From assembly GCF_037042905.1 (NCBI RefSeq), contig NC_087258.1, forward strand, positions 12,141,501 through 12,205,500: 64,000 nt of DNA. The letters are read 5' to 3'. Shown here piece by piece: positions 1-13,485 of the stretch (within the stretch, counting starts at the first letter, position 1; every line of letters begins with the position of its first letter). The notes beneath the pieces are model-generated. The model saw only the letters and a program-made list of their open reading frames with translations, made no database searches and had not been told where the DNA came from. The translations under genes and the position numbers were made by a program. The stretch is from Lytechinus pictus. Lineage: Eukaryota; Echinodermata; Echinoidea; Temnopleuroida; Toxopneustidae.

Positions 1-2373
1 TTAAACAGAGTTGAAGACTGAAGAGTAGAATCTATTTTATATGAGGCACCCCAGATATCTCTATATTATTGTAACCACCCCCCCCCCTCCCCCGGATGCA
101 CATTACATACATTTCTGATTGCACACCACTTGCTACATTAGATATTTCCTCCGAGCTTCATTAACAGATTCAGTACTAACCCTGCTCTAATTAGGAGTCA
201 CAATCCACCCGCAAATTTGATTGTAGCAGATGTTCATGCTTCATGTTTATTTCCTGTCTTATCACCTAAAAGGTAATCATATTTTCTCTTTTATACATAG
301 AATATATAATTTTCTTTGAAATGGTTTGAAAAAAGTCAAATAACCAGCATACCAAGATCAGGTCGCTACATTTGTGTTGCTTTGGAAATTTGTAAAACTG
401 TCCCTGCAATGGAAACAAACTACATGTATTACATGTATCTATCATAAAATAAGCCCAAGAATTTAATGGTCTTTGCTATCTATATTCATGGAATATTTTT
501 CTTTCAAATCATCACAATGGAAATGGTCTGTCTACTACTTGGCTTGTGAAGACAAGAGCCAAAAGATAGCTAATCAGTGAATCAAAGTGACTGATCCTAA
601 AGGTAAAAGGACACTACTTTAGCATGTACGCCCTTCTGGCTCTAATGCCTGGAACACTGTGTCATCAAGCAGCAGCTCATCGCTGCGGAAGACGAACAAC
701 AGCCTGTCACATCGTATATCCATTGCAGGTCATATATTATCATCCGCAGAACCCACCAACGCTGCATTAATTTCCTAGACTCCAAGCTTCTCACACGATA
801 TGTTGAACCAAGAAATCAATAAATAGACACATCTCCTGCTTTTTTCTTCCCCTCTTTCTCTCTCTATTTCGCTCGTCCCGAAACTTCGGAAATTATGAAT
901 TTTCCTCTTTCCGTAGGATGGCGTTGGAGAAGAGATGGATGTTCGCCATGGCAACCGACATGTTGATAAACAACAGATATTGAATGTCTACTAAAGTGAG
1001 TCTTGATTAAAATAAAATTAATGCAAATGGGAGCAGACTATGTGATTCCTGCGTAGACGAGGCAGCGGCCTCATGGGATTCTGCCGAATGAGAAGGAAAG
1101 GGACGAGCGCTGCAGCTTTTTTTATCCCAACATATTCTCCAAGCAGAGATATTTTCTAGAAACATTTTTTTTCCCTCTCCAAACGGGAATGAGTATGGAG
1201 GAAACAGCTCTCAGACACTGATGTTGTCTTTACTTGCGTCCTATTATCAAATTTCATTCCATTCTTTCTTCGTCTTTTGTCTCCCTGTCTGGAACATTAA
1301 TTGGACAATAAGCTACAGCTGTTTAAGCAAACGAGATATATCAGATTTAGTCAGCTCATCCTGTCTGCCAAAAGAATGAAACAATGTTTTCATTTGAAGA
1401 AATGACACTAGAAACAATCATTTACAAAGGGATTTGAACAACAATAACTATATTTGCCATCCATTTCTGAAAATTAAAACCTTCTGCACCTAATATTGGA
1501 TATAACCATTAAGCTCCCTAAAATGTCAAAAGTACAAGGAGAATGATTTTTAAAGCAAATGTGAGATGTTGAATCATTCAGCTTTGGATTGCATTACCAG
1601 GATGAAGATTTCGCTACGTTTTATCACGAGTTCAGTTGTGAATTTGACAGTGATTCATAATATCAATGACATTGCTTTTAATCTCTTACCATGGGAAAAC
1701 AGAAGACATAAAAATGCATCTACTACGAGAACAGGCTGCTCTCCCTATAGCATAGGCCTATATGCTTATTAAAAATACAAAGCTGAACAACTGTTCAATA
1801 GCCTACATAATATAAGAACAGATATAGAGGCTTGTCTGTTCAAGCTGATTTCATACTTCCAACATGATTTATTTCAGATTTTAAGTGGCAAATGATACCA
1901 AAACCAGGGCTCAACATTAGCAGTGGCCCGGTGGCCCGGGGCAACCAACAGTGGGAGTTGGCAACCTTAATTCTGTAAAAGCCAACACTTGGTGGCCCGA
2001 TGGGCTACCAACGTTTTGATAAATTGTAACGTTTTCTATTGTTTTATGGCCACTGAATTTGCTTTGCAGGCCACAAAAAATATGAAATTGATGAAAAAAA
2101 GTTAGTGTGGAGCACTGCCCAAACATTCAAAACACACTTTCTATATCAAAAGGGCATTGCCAATGCCAATAAGGCCTGAAGGTTCTCCACATGCAAACTG
2201 CTGCAAAGGGTCAAATAAAAACAAACAGAAAAATATTAGCAGGAAGCCTTAATAAACATCACCATGGCGACACCATGGTAGTGGCAGACCCTAACCACCT
2301 ACCCCTTTGACTGCCCTTATTTGGCAAATGACTATAGCAACAGTTTGAAATAGACGAGTATCGGCCTATGCTA
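1..2373. other. Non-coding stretch, presumed ski intron
   Basis: No gene seen; open frames are short and unlike known proteins. A C-run lies at 77-92. A more GC-rich, non-repetitive block at about 890-1110 holds an octamer ATGCAAAT (near 1020), a forkhead-like ATAAACA (near 967) and CCATGGCAAC (near 948). A repeat-like GC segment starts at about 1911 (AGCAGTGGCCCGG) and resembles a transposon end, but no partner end was found. Confidence 0.5.
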
Positions 2374-2775
2374 TTAAAGATAAATTCCAGTTTTGGTAAC
2401 GATCTAAAAATGACTTTTTACAGAATCTAATATAATGACCACCTAAATGTCTGTTTGTATGAATAAAAAATATGTGCCAAAGGATTCTGGAAGAAATTGT
2501 GTAATTGCTGAGAAATAAGCAAAATAAGCGCGGATTTGGTCACTTCCGTCGGGTCTTTATTTTAGCAATAATAATACAGTGTCCCACGTGTGCCTATCTG
2601 TGTTGGTGATCTTCAGTGTGAACATTTTTCAGCGTAGATTTCAAGATTTCACAAAGTTCAGTTTATGTAACTGTACCAGATCTAGATCCTCGATGATATA
2701 CTGACAATTAAGCCTTGTTTTACAGACTTTCTCATGAAATCAGTGTTTACTGCAAATACTGGAATTTCTCTTTAA
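2374..2775. mobile_element. TTAA-flanked MITE, family with AGATAAATTCCAG ends
   Basis: Both ends read TTAA plus an inverted terminal repeat: TTAAAGATAAATTCCAGT on the left, and the complement of ACTGGAATTTCTCTTTAA on the right. About 400 bp with no coding capacity. A truncated copy in the opposite orientation lies at 59884-60053 and shares the inner AATTGCTGAGAAATAAGC and GGTAACGATCT blocks. TTAA duplication with an AG start suggests a Kolobok-type element; piggyBac is the alternative. Confidence 0.75.
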
Positions 2776-5700
2776 TGTCACTTGAACTTTGAAGTAATGA
2801 TTAGCCGCCCCCCCCCCCTTCCCCCCTCCCTTCATTTTCATTACTGTGTACATGTACATGCACCAATTTATTTTTTATATCATTGGGAATGCAAAAGACA
2901 TTTAAATCAATCCAATGCTACCAAGGCTATGGACTTTGGATATCCTGTTGTTATGCCTTGTGCCCTCTTATTTCCCCTTTGTGGAAATATTTTTTTTAAA
3001 TGTGCCCTGTAGAAAAATGGTAATGCCAGACCTGCCAACCTCTGGGAATGAAAAATTGCATTCTGTGTTAAAAAAAACTGTATTTTTCCCAAAAAAAGTG
3101 TATTTCATAATAAAATGCGTGGGGCACTCGCTCATCGCGGCGCTCAAGCTGCATGCAAGCTAAAATGCGCACTGCTCATGCAGATGAAAAAATAAAACAT
3201 TGAAACATGTGTATATCTCACCCTGGTTTTAACAAAATGATTGAAAAAAAAAAGTTACCTGAAATTACATTGATCTAATAACCATATTAGTGTAAGTTTT
3301 AGGAAATAGAGACATATAGAGATGATTTTTACGATTTTGTGAAAAAAAATATATTTTTTTTTACAAAATTGTATTTTTTAAAGAAAAAACGTACTGTCGT
3401 ATTTTGGTTGCAAAAACGTACTGGTTGGCATTAAATGCCCCCAAAAATTCAAATATAGAGGCTTTTGCTGATCATACCAGCCAATTAAACGAATCCCATC
3501 AACTTTCCAACATGGCTTCATTCTATAATTAGACAACAAATGAGTTTTCAATCAATGAATTATGTGAGGAGATTTTTCCTTTCTTTCATTGAAGCCTGGT
3601 GCATGCTGGACAAAGACTAGAGAGCTACATACATGTATGCGCTATAAAAAAAAGGGCAGTGGACTGACTAGCCAGGCTGTTGCGTGATGGTGAGGCCAGA
3701 GGGCCTTCCTGTAGGAACTCCTGTGTAAATTGACGACCCCGTCCCAGCGGGTGGAACAAGCCTGCATGAATCAGTAACTTCCACGGTATCATTGAATTGG
3801 CAATTTTTATCTTCACGCCAGGACTATGCATTTCCCAATGCAAATTGCATTTACAGATCAGTTTTTAATATGAGGTGTTCAAAGAGTGGTCACAAATGGT
3901 AATGGTATCAAATTTTTTTCTATACATGTATGTGTTGGTCTATTCTTTTTCATGCAAATTATTTTTTTTCCAATACCATACTTTCATGAAAATAATAAAT
4001 CCTCAAAGTCACAAATCAGACTGTGTATTGTATGTTGTAGAAAAAATCATTATTTTTTTTCAAAATAGAGTCTTCCCTTTTTCCAAAGAAGGGATTCTGT
4101 TTTTTAATACAAAAATCTTTTTTTTTCTGGAACAGACTCTTTCCCTTATCAAAATAAAGACAAGAAATATGTATTTAGTCAAAATAAACAGGGACTGATA
4201 GCCAAGAGAAATCTTTAATGTCACCAAGAAATGGGTGAGAATCGAACAACCATGACGTCAGGCCAGTCACATCAATTCTTTTCAACATTTTTATCTTTCC
4301 TCTGAATATTTTTCCTTGGAAAGCTCTTTCCTTTTCAGATCAATAAAAAATTACTTTCAGCTCACCGGCTAACCTGGCAGAAGTCCTTGATATTGGCATT
4401 GACAAGAAAAAAAATAGCAGCCTATTCATACACAGGTTAGGGCGCATTCAGGATTTTTATCCTAATTTCTAAAGACCAGTATCTAGGCAGCATGTGCATT
4501 ATGAATGCACATGGTAAACAAGGGAATGTATATAGAATATGTACATTTAGTTCATACACGTACATACATGTAGGACTCTTCATGCTGAATTTTTGTACAT
4601 TAACAAATTCTAATATTTGTATGCAAATTTGTATACGTAAATGTGTATTCTACAAGGAGTGGACTAGTGGAGGAAGCCCAGGTGATGCAACATTTGTGGG
4701 TGAATCGTAATGAGAAACTGCAAATATTATATGAATTGAATTCAATAAATTCTCTCAGTTTGTAATCTGAATGTGAGGTGGAATAAGAAAGATGGTGATT
4801 TCTATGTAAGTATTTCTGCATCAAAGGAACATCAAGACAAAATGGTTACAGGGTGAACGTCCAGAGAATCCTCAATATCCCCATTTGCATTTTTAGAAGC
4901 TAAAAGGATGGGAGGGAAAAGAATGGCCATTACCAACACAAATAATTCCGTCAATCAGACGAGTTTGGCATTTGGCCAAAGTAAGAGGAAAACCAAAATA
5001 TGAATTCAAAAGGCAATCACGTTTTACAGCTCATGATACAATTCGCACAAAAGCGCCCACTTGGAGAATTCAGCGATACATGTACATGTATTGTGAACTG
5101 ATACAAGCACATGACAAATACTCTGCGTACATGTACCATATGGATGAAGTTTCATAAACAGCGGCGTAGACCTGTACTTCTTGTATGGTGTACACTATTA
5201 AAGCTAACATTAAATCATCAGTAAAACAATTTTTTCCCATGTATTGTTATCTAAAGCACGCAGATCATTAAAAGCCAATTGTTTGCTTTACGGCCGAGTA
5301 CACAGGTCTACATAACAAGCTCATCATTCAACAGCCATCTATAAAATCTCACTCACTAATGAGAAATGTTAGGACCAAGGATGCATGTCGGGGGATGTTG
5401 TTAAATATGAATGGCAATGCATTTGGAATGATGCATGGAGCCATAACCAGCTGCCTCTAAAGAATGCAGACACCACCAACCAGACCAGAACACATGGGGG
5501 AAATAAAAGCCTCTGATAAACCACAATTGAAAAAAAAAATTCAGCGGCTCTTCCCAACAGATTTCACATCCACGGGCATGAATGGAAGCGATAACGGATA
5601 AAATTTACCGCAGGAAAGAGGGGAAAAAACGGGAAGATATTGACGCACTGGATAATGTGTCTGGTGTCTAGTCAGAAACAATTTCAGCATTCCAGTTTTA

Positions 5701-8700
5701 CGAAGGGTAAATTGAGGTCCAGTGGAGCATGAAACCGAGCAAGGGTATTCATGATGAGGTAGGAAACATCATCCCATGTAAATCGGTTTTAACTATAGAT
5801 GCCCATGATGACTGAGTAAAGCGAAAGTATAAAAGGATTAAAAGCCATAATGAGCAGAAACCTACATGTAGAGTGCTAATTTTTCAGAATTCCGCAGCAT
5901 GTACATGTACGTCACCTAGCCAGATCAAACCAGATTATTTGATAACTCTATTCATGCTTGATTTCCATTGTGTACTCCATCATATCAGAAGTAAAAATAA
6001 AAATATGACAAAGTAATAGGCTATATTCAGAGTTTTCAGACGGCAAAAGTTCATAGTAATAAGTATACAAATGATTTTATTTCTCATTGCTAGTCAGTTA
6101 AATCCAAAGAAATCAGTAATGTTAAAAAAAAAACATTTCCCTATATATTGGAAATCACATTTACAATTATGTTTGTTTTTATAGCAGTCTTTGGAAGTTT
6201 GGATTGTCAAAAACTTTCATCATGAAACAAGCCGTAATTGGTAATACGTTTATCCAGCAACATACTCTCTGCATTTGTAATACTGTCGGCACGGCACGAA
6301 AGCACTGAATTAAGATCAGTGCTACGTGCCAGATTACAACCGGACTGGATAAGCCTTTCCAATGAATTCCAATCAACTTCAAATCCTTTTCAGCACTCAC
6401 TGATAATCCCTGCCTGGAATTAAAAACCGCCGTGAACCTATTCCCTCCTCCCTAGATTAGCATGGTTGTAGACTGGGCCTGCATTACCACACACGCATCC
6501 GCACCTAATCCATCTTCATGCCCAGATATATGATCCGCCAAAATTATCAATTTTTCTACCCCTTCATTTTCGAGGACTGTGATTTAGTTGTCATTGAATA
6601 ATAATCTATCGCTGTACTGCATTTCGCTATACCCATAAATATTATGCACATACATGTACTTCATTAATATTTTGAAAGTCTTAAGGGGAAAACCTACAGG
6701 TACATGTACGTGGACACATATGGACACGTACACGTACATGCACATTATACCAGCCCCTCAATCCATTATTACCTGTAGGCTACACATACTGTACATGTAT
6801 GAATTATCAACTGAAGATTGTTGTGCAAGGGAAAAGAGTTTTCAACATTTTATTCAACCGGAGTGGCAGTTCAATTCACTAATGCTGGATATCTGGAATG
6901 AACCTTTTCTGAATTTATAAATGCATAATGGGTTGACATTACGAAAAGAGCCATTTTCAGAGCAGGACATTACATTCAAAATGCATTTAGGAGACTATGA
7001 TCTCATTTACCATGCATGCTTACCGACAAACGACAGGCTCCATACATTGCCTAAATTTAAGAAAAAAAAGTCTAAAAATGCCTCAATGTTCATTTTCATC
7101 AGATCATTCTTCAGCACCTTGACATCCCACAACACATGTTACAGTGATACTGAACAGAGAATAAGATAGAATTATAGCACAAGATCTCAACAGAAAAGAG
7201 AGATTCGCATGGACAGGGAGGGCGGGAGAGTGGGGGGACGTATGTCTAATCCAAGACAGGAATCGGCACTAAGGGTTTCATAGGCACTGAAACTTGATCA
7301 CAAAAAGAGGAACTGTCAATGTTTATTAGCATGCTGACACTCACAAGAGACACATCGCATTCCCCTCAACAAGGTTGGGACGGAATGAGACAGGGTGCCT
7401 CTTCCACATGTCTAGTAGGTTGTCGCGAGATCTTAATTGTTTGTAACACGAAACACAACTGGTATTGTCCAAGAAGTTGTGAGTCACTTCACAACATTAA
7501 CCCTCAAACCTGACATACTTGTGCTCTCACAGCGCTGATTTGCGTACATGTAATTCCATGTATGTCAAAAAGATGAAATAGTTTTAAATTTGATAACCCA
7601 TCTGTGAATGAATAAATAGAAATTTGGTTTGACAAAACAAAATGGTTGGTTAACCTCGGAAAGCCTGTCACGAAACCCATATGGTTATCGCAATGATCGC
7701 ACAAACATTTTGAAAGTATAACAACAGAAATGTGGACAGTGGAGGAAGAAGATGTTTTGAGAAATATCATTGGATCTGGGGAGTCTGGGAGTCTTGCCAG
7801 TGATTTTCACAGACTAATTTCTTCTGAGCCAATCAGATGCAAGGATTTCAGTAGCTTATAACAATTGTCAATGAAAAAATCGCTGACTGTTTGTTTCATG
7901 TAGAATGCTCCCTGGAAACATGGGAGGAAACGGGAAGAATCCTTGGACAGGTCAGCTTGGAGGACAGAGGAAACAAAGTGCAGCATTTCAGCATTCAGAT
8001 CATGTTGCCAGGACAACGGCAGGAAGGCCCGATGCTTTCTCAATGATAAAGTCACCCTTGGTGACGCACCTGGCCGGTTTCACTGGGAGACGAGATTCTA
8101 TCTGTCTAATGAGCAGCGGCAATGGATGTACAGGAAGATGTGGATGGCTTGAGAAAACACTGGGTCCTTGAGAATGAGACAAGATATGAGCACTCATTCT
8201 CTCTGGTCTCTATGCAGCATACAGATCTCGGGTCTCACCAAATTATCACAGGACAGAGTGCGTACTTGTCCTTAATCTGTTAAAAGATTTCTGAAAAATT
8301 CCTGAGCCAATCTCCACTCAAGATAATCATGCTGGTTGCACCCTCCCCCCCCCCCCCACCATAGAATAAGACCATCATATTAATACCCACCCTTCCCTCC
8401 ACACGTACAAACAGTATAGGCCTACAATCAGCAACACTTATTTTTCTAAATGATATTTTGATGTGTGGTCAAGATAATGTGTACCATTGATACCGTGTTA
8501 ACAAATACATTCACACACGCAATATTTCATTCAGGAGTTAGTTATGTGAACAGGCTGGCATTAAGCTCTCCTTACACATACAAATTATACATATATGGAT
8601 TTACATGTACACACCAAAAAATTATACTTCTATGGGAACAGGCTGTTTAATGTCATAACAGGAAGACTTGAATAACCTGGGTAAGAGCTTATCCTAGGTT

Positions 8701-11700
8701 TTTTACCAAGAAATCGTACATGTACAAAACCAAACTTTCATCTGTCAAAACATGACCTGTCATTTGAGCATGAGGAACCATTTAACTCTTACATTGACAC
8801 TGAAGCCAAGCATGCATGGACTTCATACTGTCCCAATCATACTAAACATGCATTTTCAGATAGTCCTACATACATGTTCAAGAACAAAATTTCAATTAGA
8901 ATACTGTGTACTGCAGACAAGGCTTTTTTGGGGGTGGATGTCCTAGTTCATTTACTTAAAAAATTAAACTAATGATCCCTGGACTCAGGTTACCACTTTG
9001 CCTCAGTCCCACGCCTTCCTTTCTACGCCAAAACAAGCCTCTAATTCAAACCTAAACCATTTGGAGCTGCAGGGAGCGCCCACATTCGCTGGAATGTTTT
9101 CCTCACCGTGTGTTTTCCACATCGCCTTGGAAACCGTCAACTTTTGGATTTAAACAAAATTGTAGAGTTTTTCCGCAGTGGTTGCCATAGTGATGCATGG
9201 GTGAGATATTTGGGTTGGAATTATTTCTCTGTCACTGCCAATGATAGAGAAGATGGTGGAAAGGTCAGGAGGTCACATCTACTGACCTTGAACTTGCACC
9301 GAGAGGTTTCCATACAATTTCTACAGGGAACAGTCACCAACCTTGGTCACATTGCACAAAACTAGGGAGAATAAAGTTAGTGTTACATGGTACTGAAAAA
9401 GCATGATTTTGATTGGCTAAGAGTCTGCCTCTAATCCTCATCATTCCAGTGATTCATTCTCCACTAAAGACAATATATACAGGACTTTTGGCCTACAGTT
9501 TGTACTTCAATATCATCAAAACACCAACAGTAGCAGAATAAACATGTACATGTATATTCCGAGGTTTCTATAAATCATCTGGAAATTGAGGATTTATTAT
9601 TTGTAATGACAAATAAAAGAAACCAGCTACTCCAAGGAAATGTTGATGAAATGTGATTAACTACTGTGGGATCTCATATCATTGATATTTGATCTATTTT
9701 TCCATTGTTCAAATGTACTATTTATAGTAAATGATTTCATACTGCAATGTGAATTTCTACAGGATTGTTAACTTTTGAACATTATCAAGTTTATATTCCT
9801 TTATACTTTTAATCTTGTGGAGATAAAAATGATAAAGAAACTCTTTGAATTGAAAAGATGGAAACAGTCTTCATGAATTGAAGAAGTATTTCCAATTTTC
9901 TTAGAAGTTTCAAGCTTCCTTTTGGAACAATGAAAGCATAGTATCTGTTAATAAAATACAATATTTTATTATCCACACAAACACTGCCTTACTGGAACCG
10001 CATTATTTTTCTTCTCTGAATAAGATTTTAACCGAACAATCTTGTGATTAACTGCAACATAAAGTCTTTCAGTTTTTAAGATAAAGCCTGCTGTCTCCAA
10101 CATGTACATGTATATCCCCCCCCCCCCCGACAAAAACATGGACAGTAGTTGTTTAAAAGAAAAAACAGCAAAGGGACAACGGCAGCGAGTTCCATTCGCC
10201 TGCATTGATTGATGAGCTGCCTTTCCCTGTAGTTAATGGAATAATCAGTCTTATCCGTCAAGTTTTGTCTGTGCAATTAGGCTATTGCCCAACTCCCTCT
10301 GTATTACCCATGAATTATGAAACACAGCAGTCCAGTCTATGTGTATTCCTTTTTTTCACTCACTACTTCACTTGTCATTACAAGCCAGCAAATGAAAGAA
10401 TTCAAAACTTAATTGTGAACGTAACGAAAAGCCTTTAATGCTAAATATGAGAATTTAAAAAAAAAAGATGACAATTCTCTATTAACACTTTGTCATTCAT
10501 CATTTATTTCATCAAACAAAAATTAGTGAAAGTTCATTATTGCAAGACAGCTATTATTTTAATGCATTTTTTTTTTTGGGGGGGGGGGTTGGGGGTGGTT
10601 GTTTTGCATAGAATCTCGAGTTACAAAGCTTTATACAGGAAGTGCCAGATTCACATCACAACATCGATAGAATGAACTATTCCTGAAGAAATTCAAAAAA
10701 ACTATCGGATCTCAATTCCTGGGGCAGGGGGTACTTATATTTTCCTACTTCAGTTCATGCCACATTATAGCAATTCAAAATGACTCTGACCCTTTTTCCT
10801 CTCGTGTAGTAGGGTCAATTAAAGAGTCGGAAGCATAAAGGCATACAAAGCGAGAGAAAATTGAAATAAAGGGACAGAGGAGAATCAATTTGGCGTTACA
10901 GCAAACAGTGATAAAAATGACCTCGGTGAATTATTAAACATTCATACTATGGATCTCCAACGGAGGATAGCATGATGAATAATAAAGACAGCGGCTTGAT
11001 TACACTTTTGCTCTAGATCATAACATAGCAAAATGGCTATTCGTGTAACGTAACTTCAGTGCTTTACTTCTAAAAGACTTCATGTAGTAGAGGATCAATG
11101 TTTTATTATGTGGACAATTTTCCACTTTATTATGCAAAAGTCTACAGTTAGTCTACAATTTTCCACCAATTAGACCATGTGGTCATTAGACAAATTGGCT
11201 AAGACCAAGTCTACAATTTTCCACTTTATTATGCAAAAGTCTACAGTAAGTATGTTCTTTGGTTTTCCGTACAAGTAGGCCTATACACCAAAACTGTCGG
11301 ACACTCTATTACAGGCCTTACATACACTCTGATCCATAATACGATGCAAATTACAAATCCCTGCACAAAATAGCTAGTGTAGGTTACAAGGGGGAAAATG
11401 ACAAGGAAAATAAAAAGACCCTGATATGCTTTTTACAGAGCATCATCTTCACTATACCACACTAATAAAGAACCCATCAACAGCATACGCGAGTCGGGCG
11501 AGGACCAAGTTGTACGATACCGTAATGAAATCAACTTGGCATTTTCGCTTGTCTGCGGCAGTCGCATGCCCCCAAGCTAAGAGACAAACAGGAGCAAGAT
11601 TGGGCTGACATGCCACGCACAGCCAGTATTGCTATTACGATTAGATGGCACTGCCGGGGAAGCCTACTTTCCATGCACGCATGTGGATAGTATGAGCATT

Positions 11701-12019
11701 GCATATGGAGGCCTCGCCTTATTGAAAAGGGGGGATGCTGCATTTGTTTCGCCATGATCAACCAGGCCAATATGCATTTCTCTGTGTAGGCTAGCCCAAT
11801 ACATATATCAATTATAAATGTAGGCCTATGCTCATTAATAGTTTCCTTGTTAATCTAACACCCTACTGTGGTCAGTGACAGTGCACAAGAGTAATGAAAG
11901 ACTACAATTATCTACTTCAACCCCCACTGCAAAAGTAATTCAGAGTTTTATCATTAAGGCATACGTCTTATATCGAAGGTCAATATAATTTTTATAAAGG
12001 TCCAATGCCTTTGCATTTT
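2776..12019. other. Non-coding stretch, presumed ski intron
   Basis: No gene recognised. A degenerate element may span about 3030-3435, bounded by TGCCAACC and GGTTGGCA with A/T runs inside. TACATGTA sites are frequent. C or G runs lie near 2809, 8347, 10118 and 10577. A GC-rich, non-repetitive block spans 7905-8200. Two direct copies of a 35-bp unit (starts 11114 and 11213) contain TTCCACTTTATTATGC. Confidence 0.5.
11114..11247. repeat. Short direct repeat, two 35-bp copies 99 bp apart
   Basis: The block containing ACAATTTTCCACTTTATT occurs at 11114 and again at 11213, essentially identical. Between them lies a GACCATGTGGTC palindrome. Unit function unknown. Confidence 0.7.
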
Positions 12020-12495
12020 TGCCAATTCAAACCGCCTCGATCACAAGAATCCCCGTTAAATTACGAGAACTTTTTTAGGCTGAAAAATACCCATTAATTA
12101 TTCCTGCATTCACACCGCCCTGAAACATACCCTTCGGGATAAGTTCCTGAAGTTACGAGCATGCGCAGTATGGTCTGATAAGCAGCAAGGCGCAAAATTC
12201 AAAATCACTAGCCCAGCAGCAACCCATGCACGGCGCCGCACCCAACGACACGCTGGGCTAAAAGTTCCCGTAATTTGCTTTCAGACCGCCAAAATACCCA
12301 CGACCTTGGAAAAATCCCCGCGAAAGTTCTCGTAATTTCGCCAAGTACCTACTATTTATCGGGTATTTTCTTTCGGGGATATTACGCGTAGTTTGCTTTC
12401 AGACCGCCAAAATACCTGGTATTTTCTGATCGGGGTAAATTTCCCGATCAGAGAATACCTGGAACTGGCGAACTTCGAGGCGGTCTGAAACCACC
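12020..12495. mobile_element. Non-autonomous TIR element, copy 1 (partner of 20877-21361)
   Basis: About 475 bp, nearly identical to the copy at 20877-21361. The right terminus ends in GGCGGTCTGAAACCACC followed by TA. The left terminus keeps AACCGCCTCG, but the outer GGTGGTTTC is lost or mutated. An inner block ending in CTTTCAGACCGCCAAAATAC is repeated at about 12270 and 12390. It does not encode a transposase. Confidence 0.8.
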
Positions 12496-12518
12496 TACTG
12501 ACATTTTTGTCAATGAAA

Positions 12519-12790
12519 TTACATTTCTGTACAACTATTTCCACTATCAAAGTTCAGATATACATGTATGCATGTCCTTAATAGAAAAAGGGACATTTTC
12601 AAAGATATATTACATTTCCGTACAACTATTTCCACTATCACAGTTCAGAAGTATGCATGTCCTCAATAGAAAAAGGGGACATTTTTGAAGATATATTACA
12701 TATCTGTACAACTATTTCCACTATCAAAGTTCAGAAGTATGCATGTCCTGAATAGAAAAGGGGGACATTTTTTAAGATATACATGTATGT
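12519..12790. repeat. Minisatellite, three copies of a unit of about 90 bp
   Basis: Three tandem units each contain ACAACTATTTCCACTATCA, GTATGCATGTCC and an AATAGAAAAAGGGACATTTT-like block (starts near 12530, 12617, 12711). They abut the right end of the TIR element at 12020-12495. The units differ by a few substitutions and small indels. Confidence 0.8.
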
Positions 12791-13172
12791 TAAGTGATTC
12801 TAAAAAATCATAGACATATTTACGTTTGTCTATTATTCTTTTGTTTCTTAAATTTTGTACACTGATGCAAACATGCTATATATATGTAGGCCTAGTATTA
12901 ACTGCCAATCACACTTGATGATAATCTATACAGGAAGAGATGCTTATAGCAGAATTCAATATTATATATAGACTATTTAAATAGGCCTATCGCTACTTAA
13001 TACATCTGCCAACTGTACGGAAATGGGCGCGTGAAGATTATCATTTTTCTTCATCCAATTAAGCCGGGATATGTAAAAGAGGCCCCTTCGTCTGAAAGGA
13101 GTATCTATACGTATGTATGGTGAACCAACCAAGACCATGACATATATCTGCAGCCTCTACCCTGAACTACTA

Positions 13173-13485
13173 GGCTCGTATTCTGATAGCAGGTTTAACT
13201 TAAACTCAGGTTTAAAGTTGTGGTTTAAGTATGGGAGGCCAATTGTTACATAAATCACTGACAGTAGAGATATTATACTTTAGCTCATTTGGCTCTCAAA
13301 TCATTCATAATTGTCTAGGAAGTATAAATAGATGATTGTCTTCACCATTGATGAATCAGGAAAGAGCACAGTAAACATAAGAAACATACAACTTAATAAA
13401 AAAAATTGATACTTTTGGCTTCCCATACTTAAACCACAACTTTAAACCTGAGTTTAAGTTAAACCTGCTATCAGAATACGGGCCC
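13173..13485. mobile_element. MITE with about 65-bp inverted terminal repeats, TA-flanked
   Basis: The left arm (13173-13237) starts GGCTCGTATTCTGATAGC; the right arm (13418-13485) is its near-perfect complement, ending CTATCAGAATACGGGCCC. TA flanks both sides, which fits a Tc1/mariner-type target. The middle (about 180 bp) is non-coding. A diverged relative lies at 58944-59106. Confidence 0.8.

Noticed and set aside
3030..3435. TIR element bounded by TGCCAACC and GGTTGGCA
   Set aside because: Only 8 bp of complementarity and no clear target duplication; mentioned only as a possibility in the stretch description.
4200..4270. tRNA gene or SINE on the minus strand (GTTCGATTC B-box)
   Set aside because: No A-box, acceptor stem or cloverleaf could be built around it.
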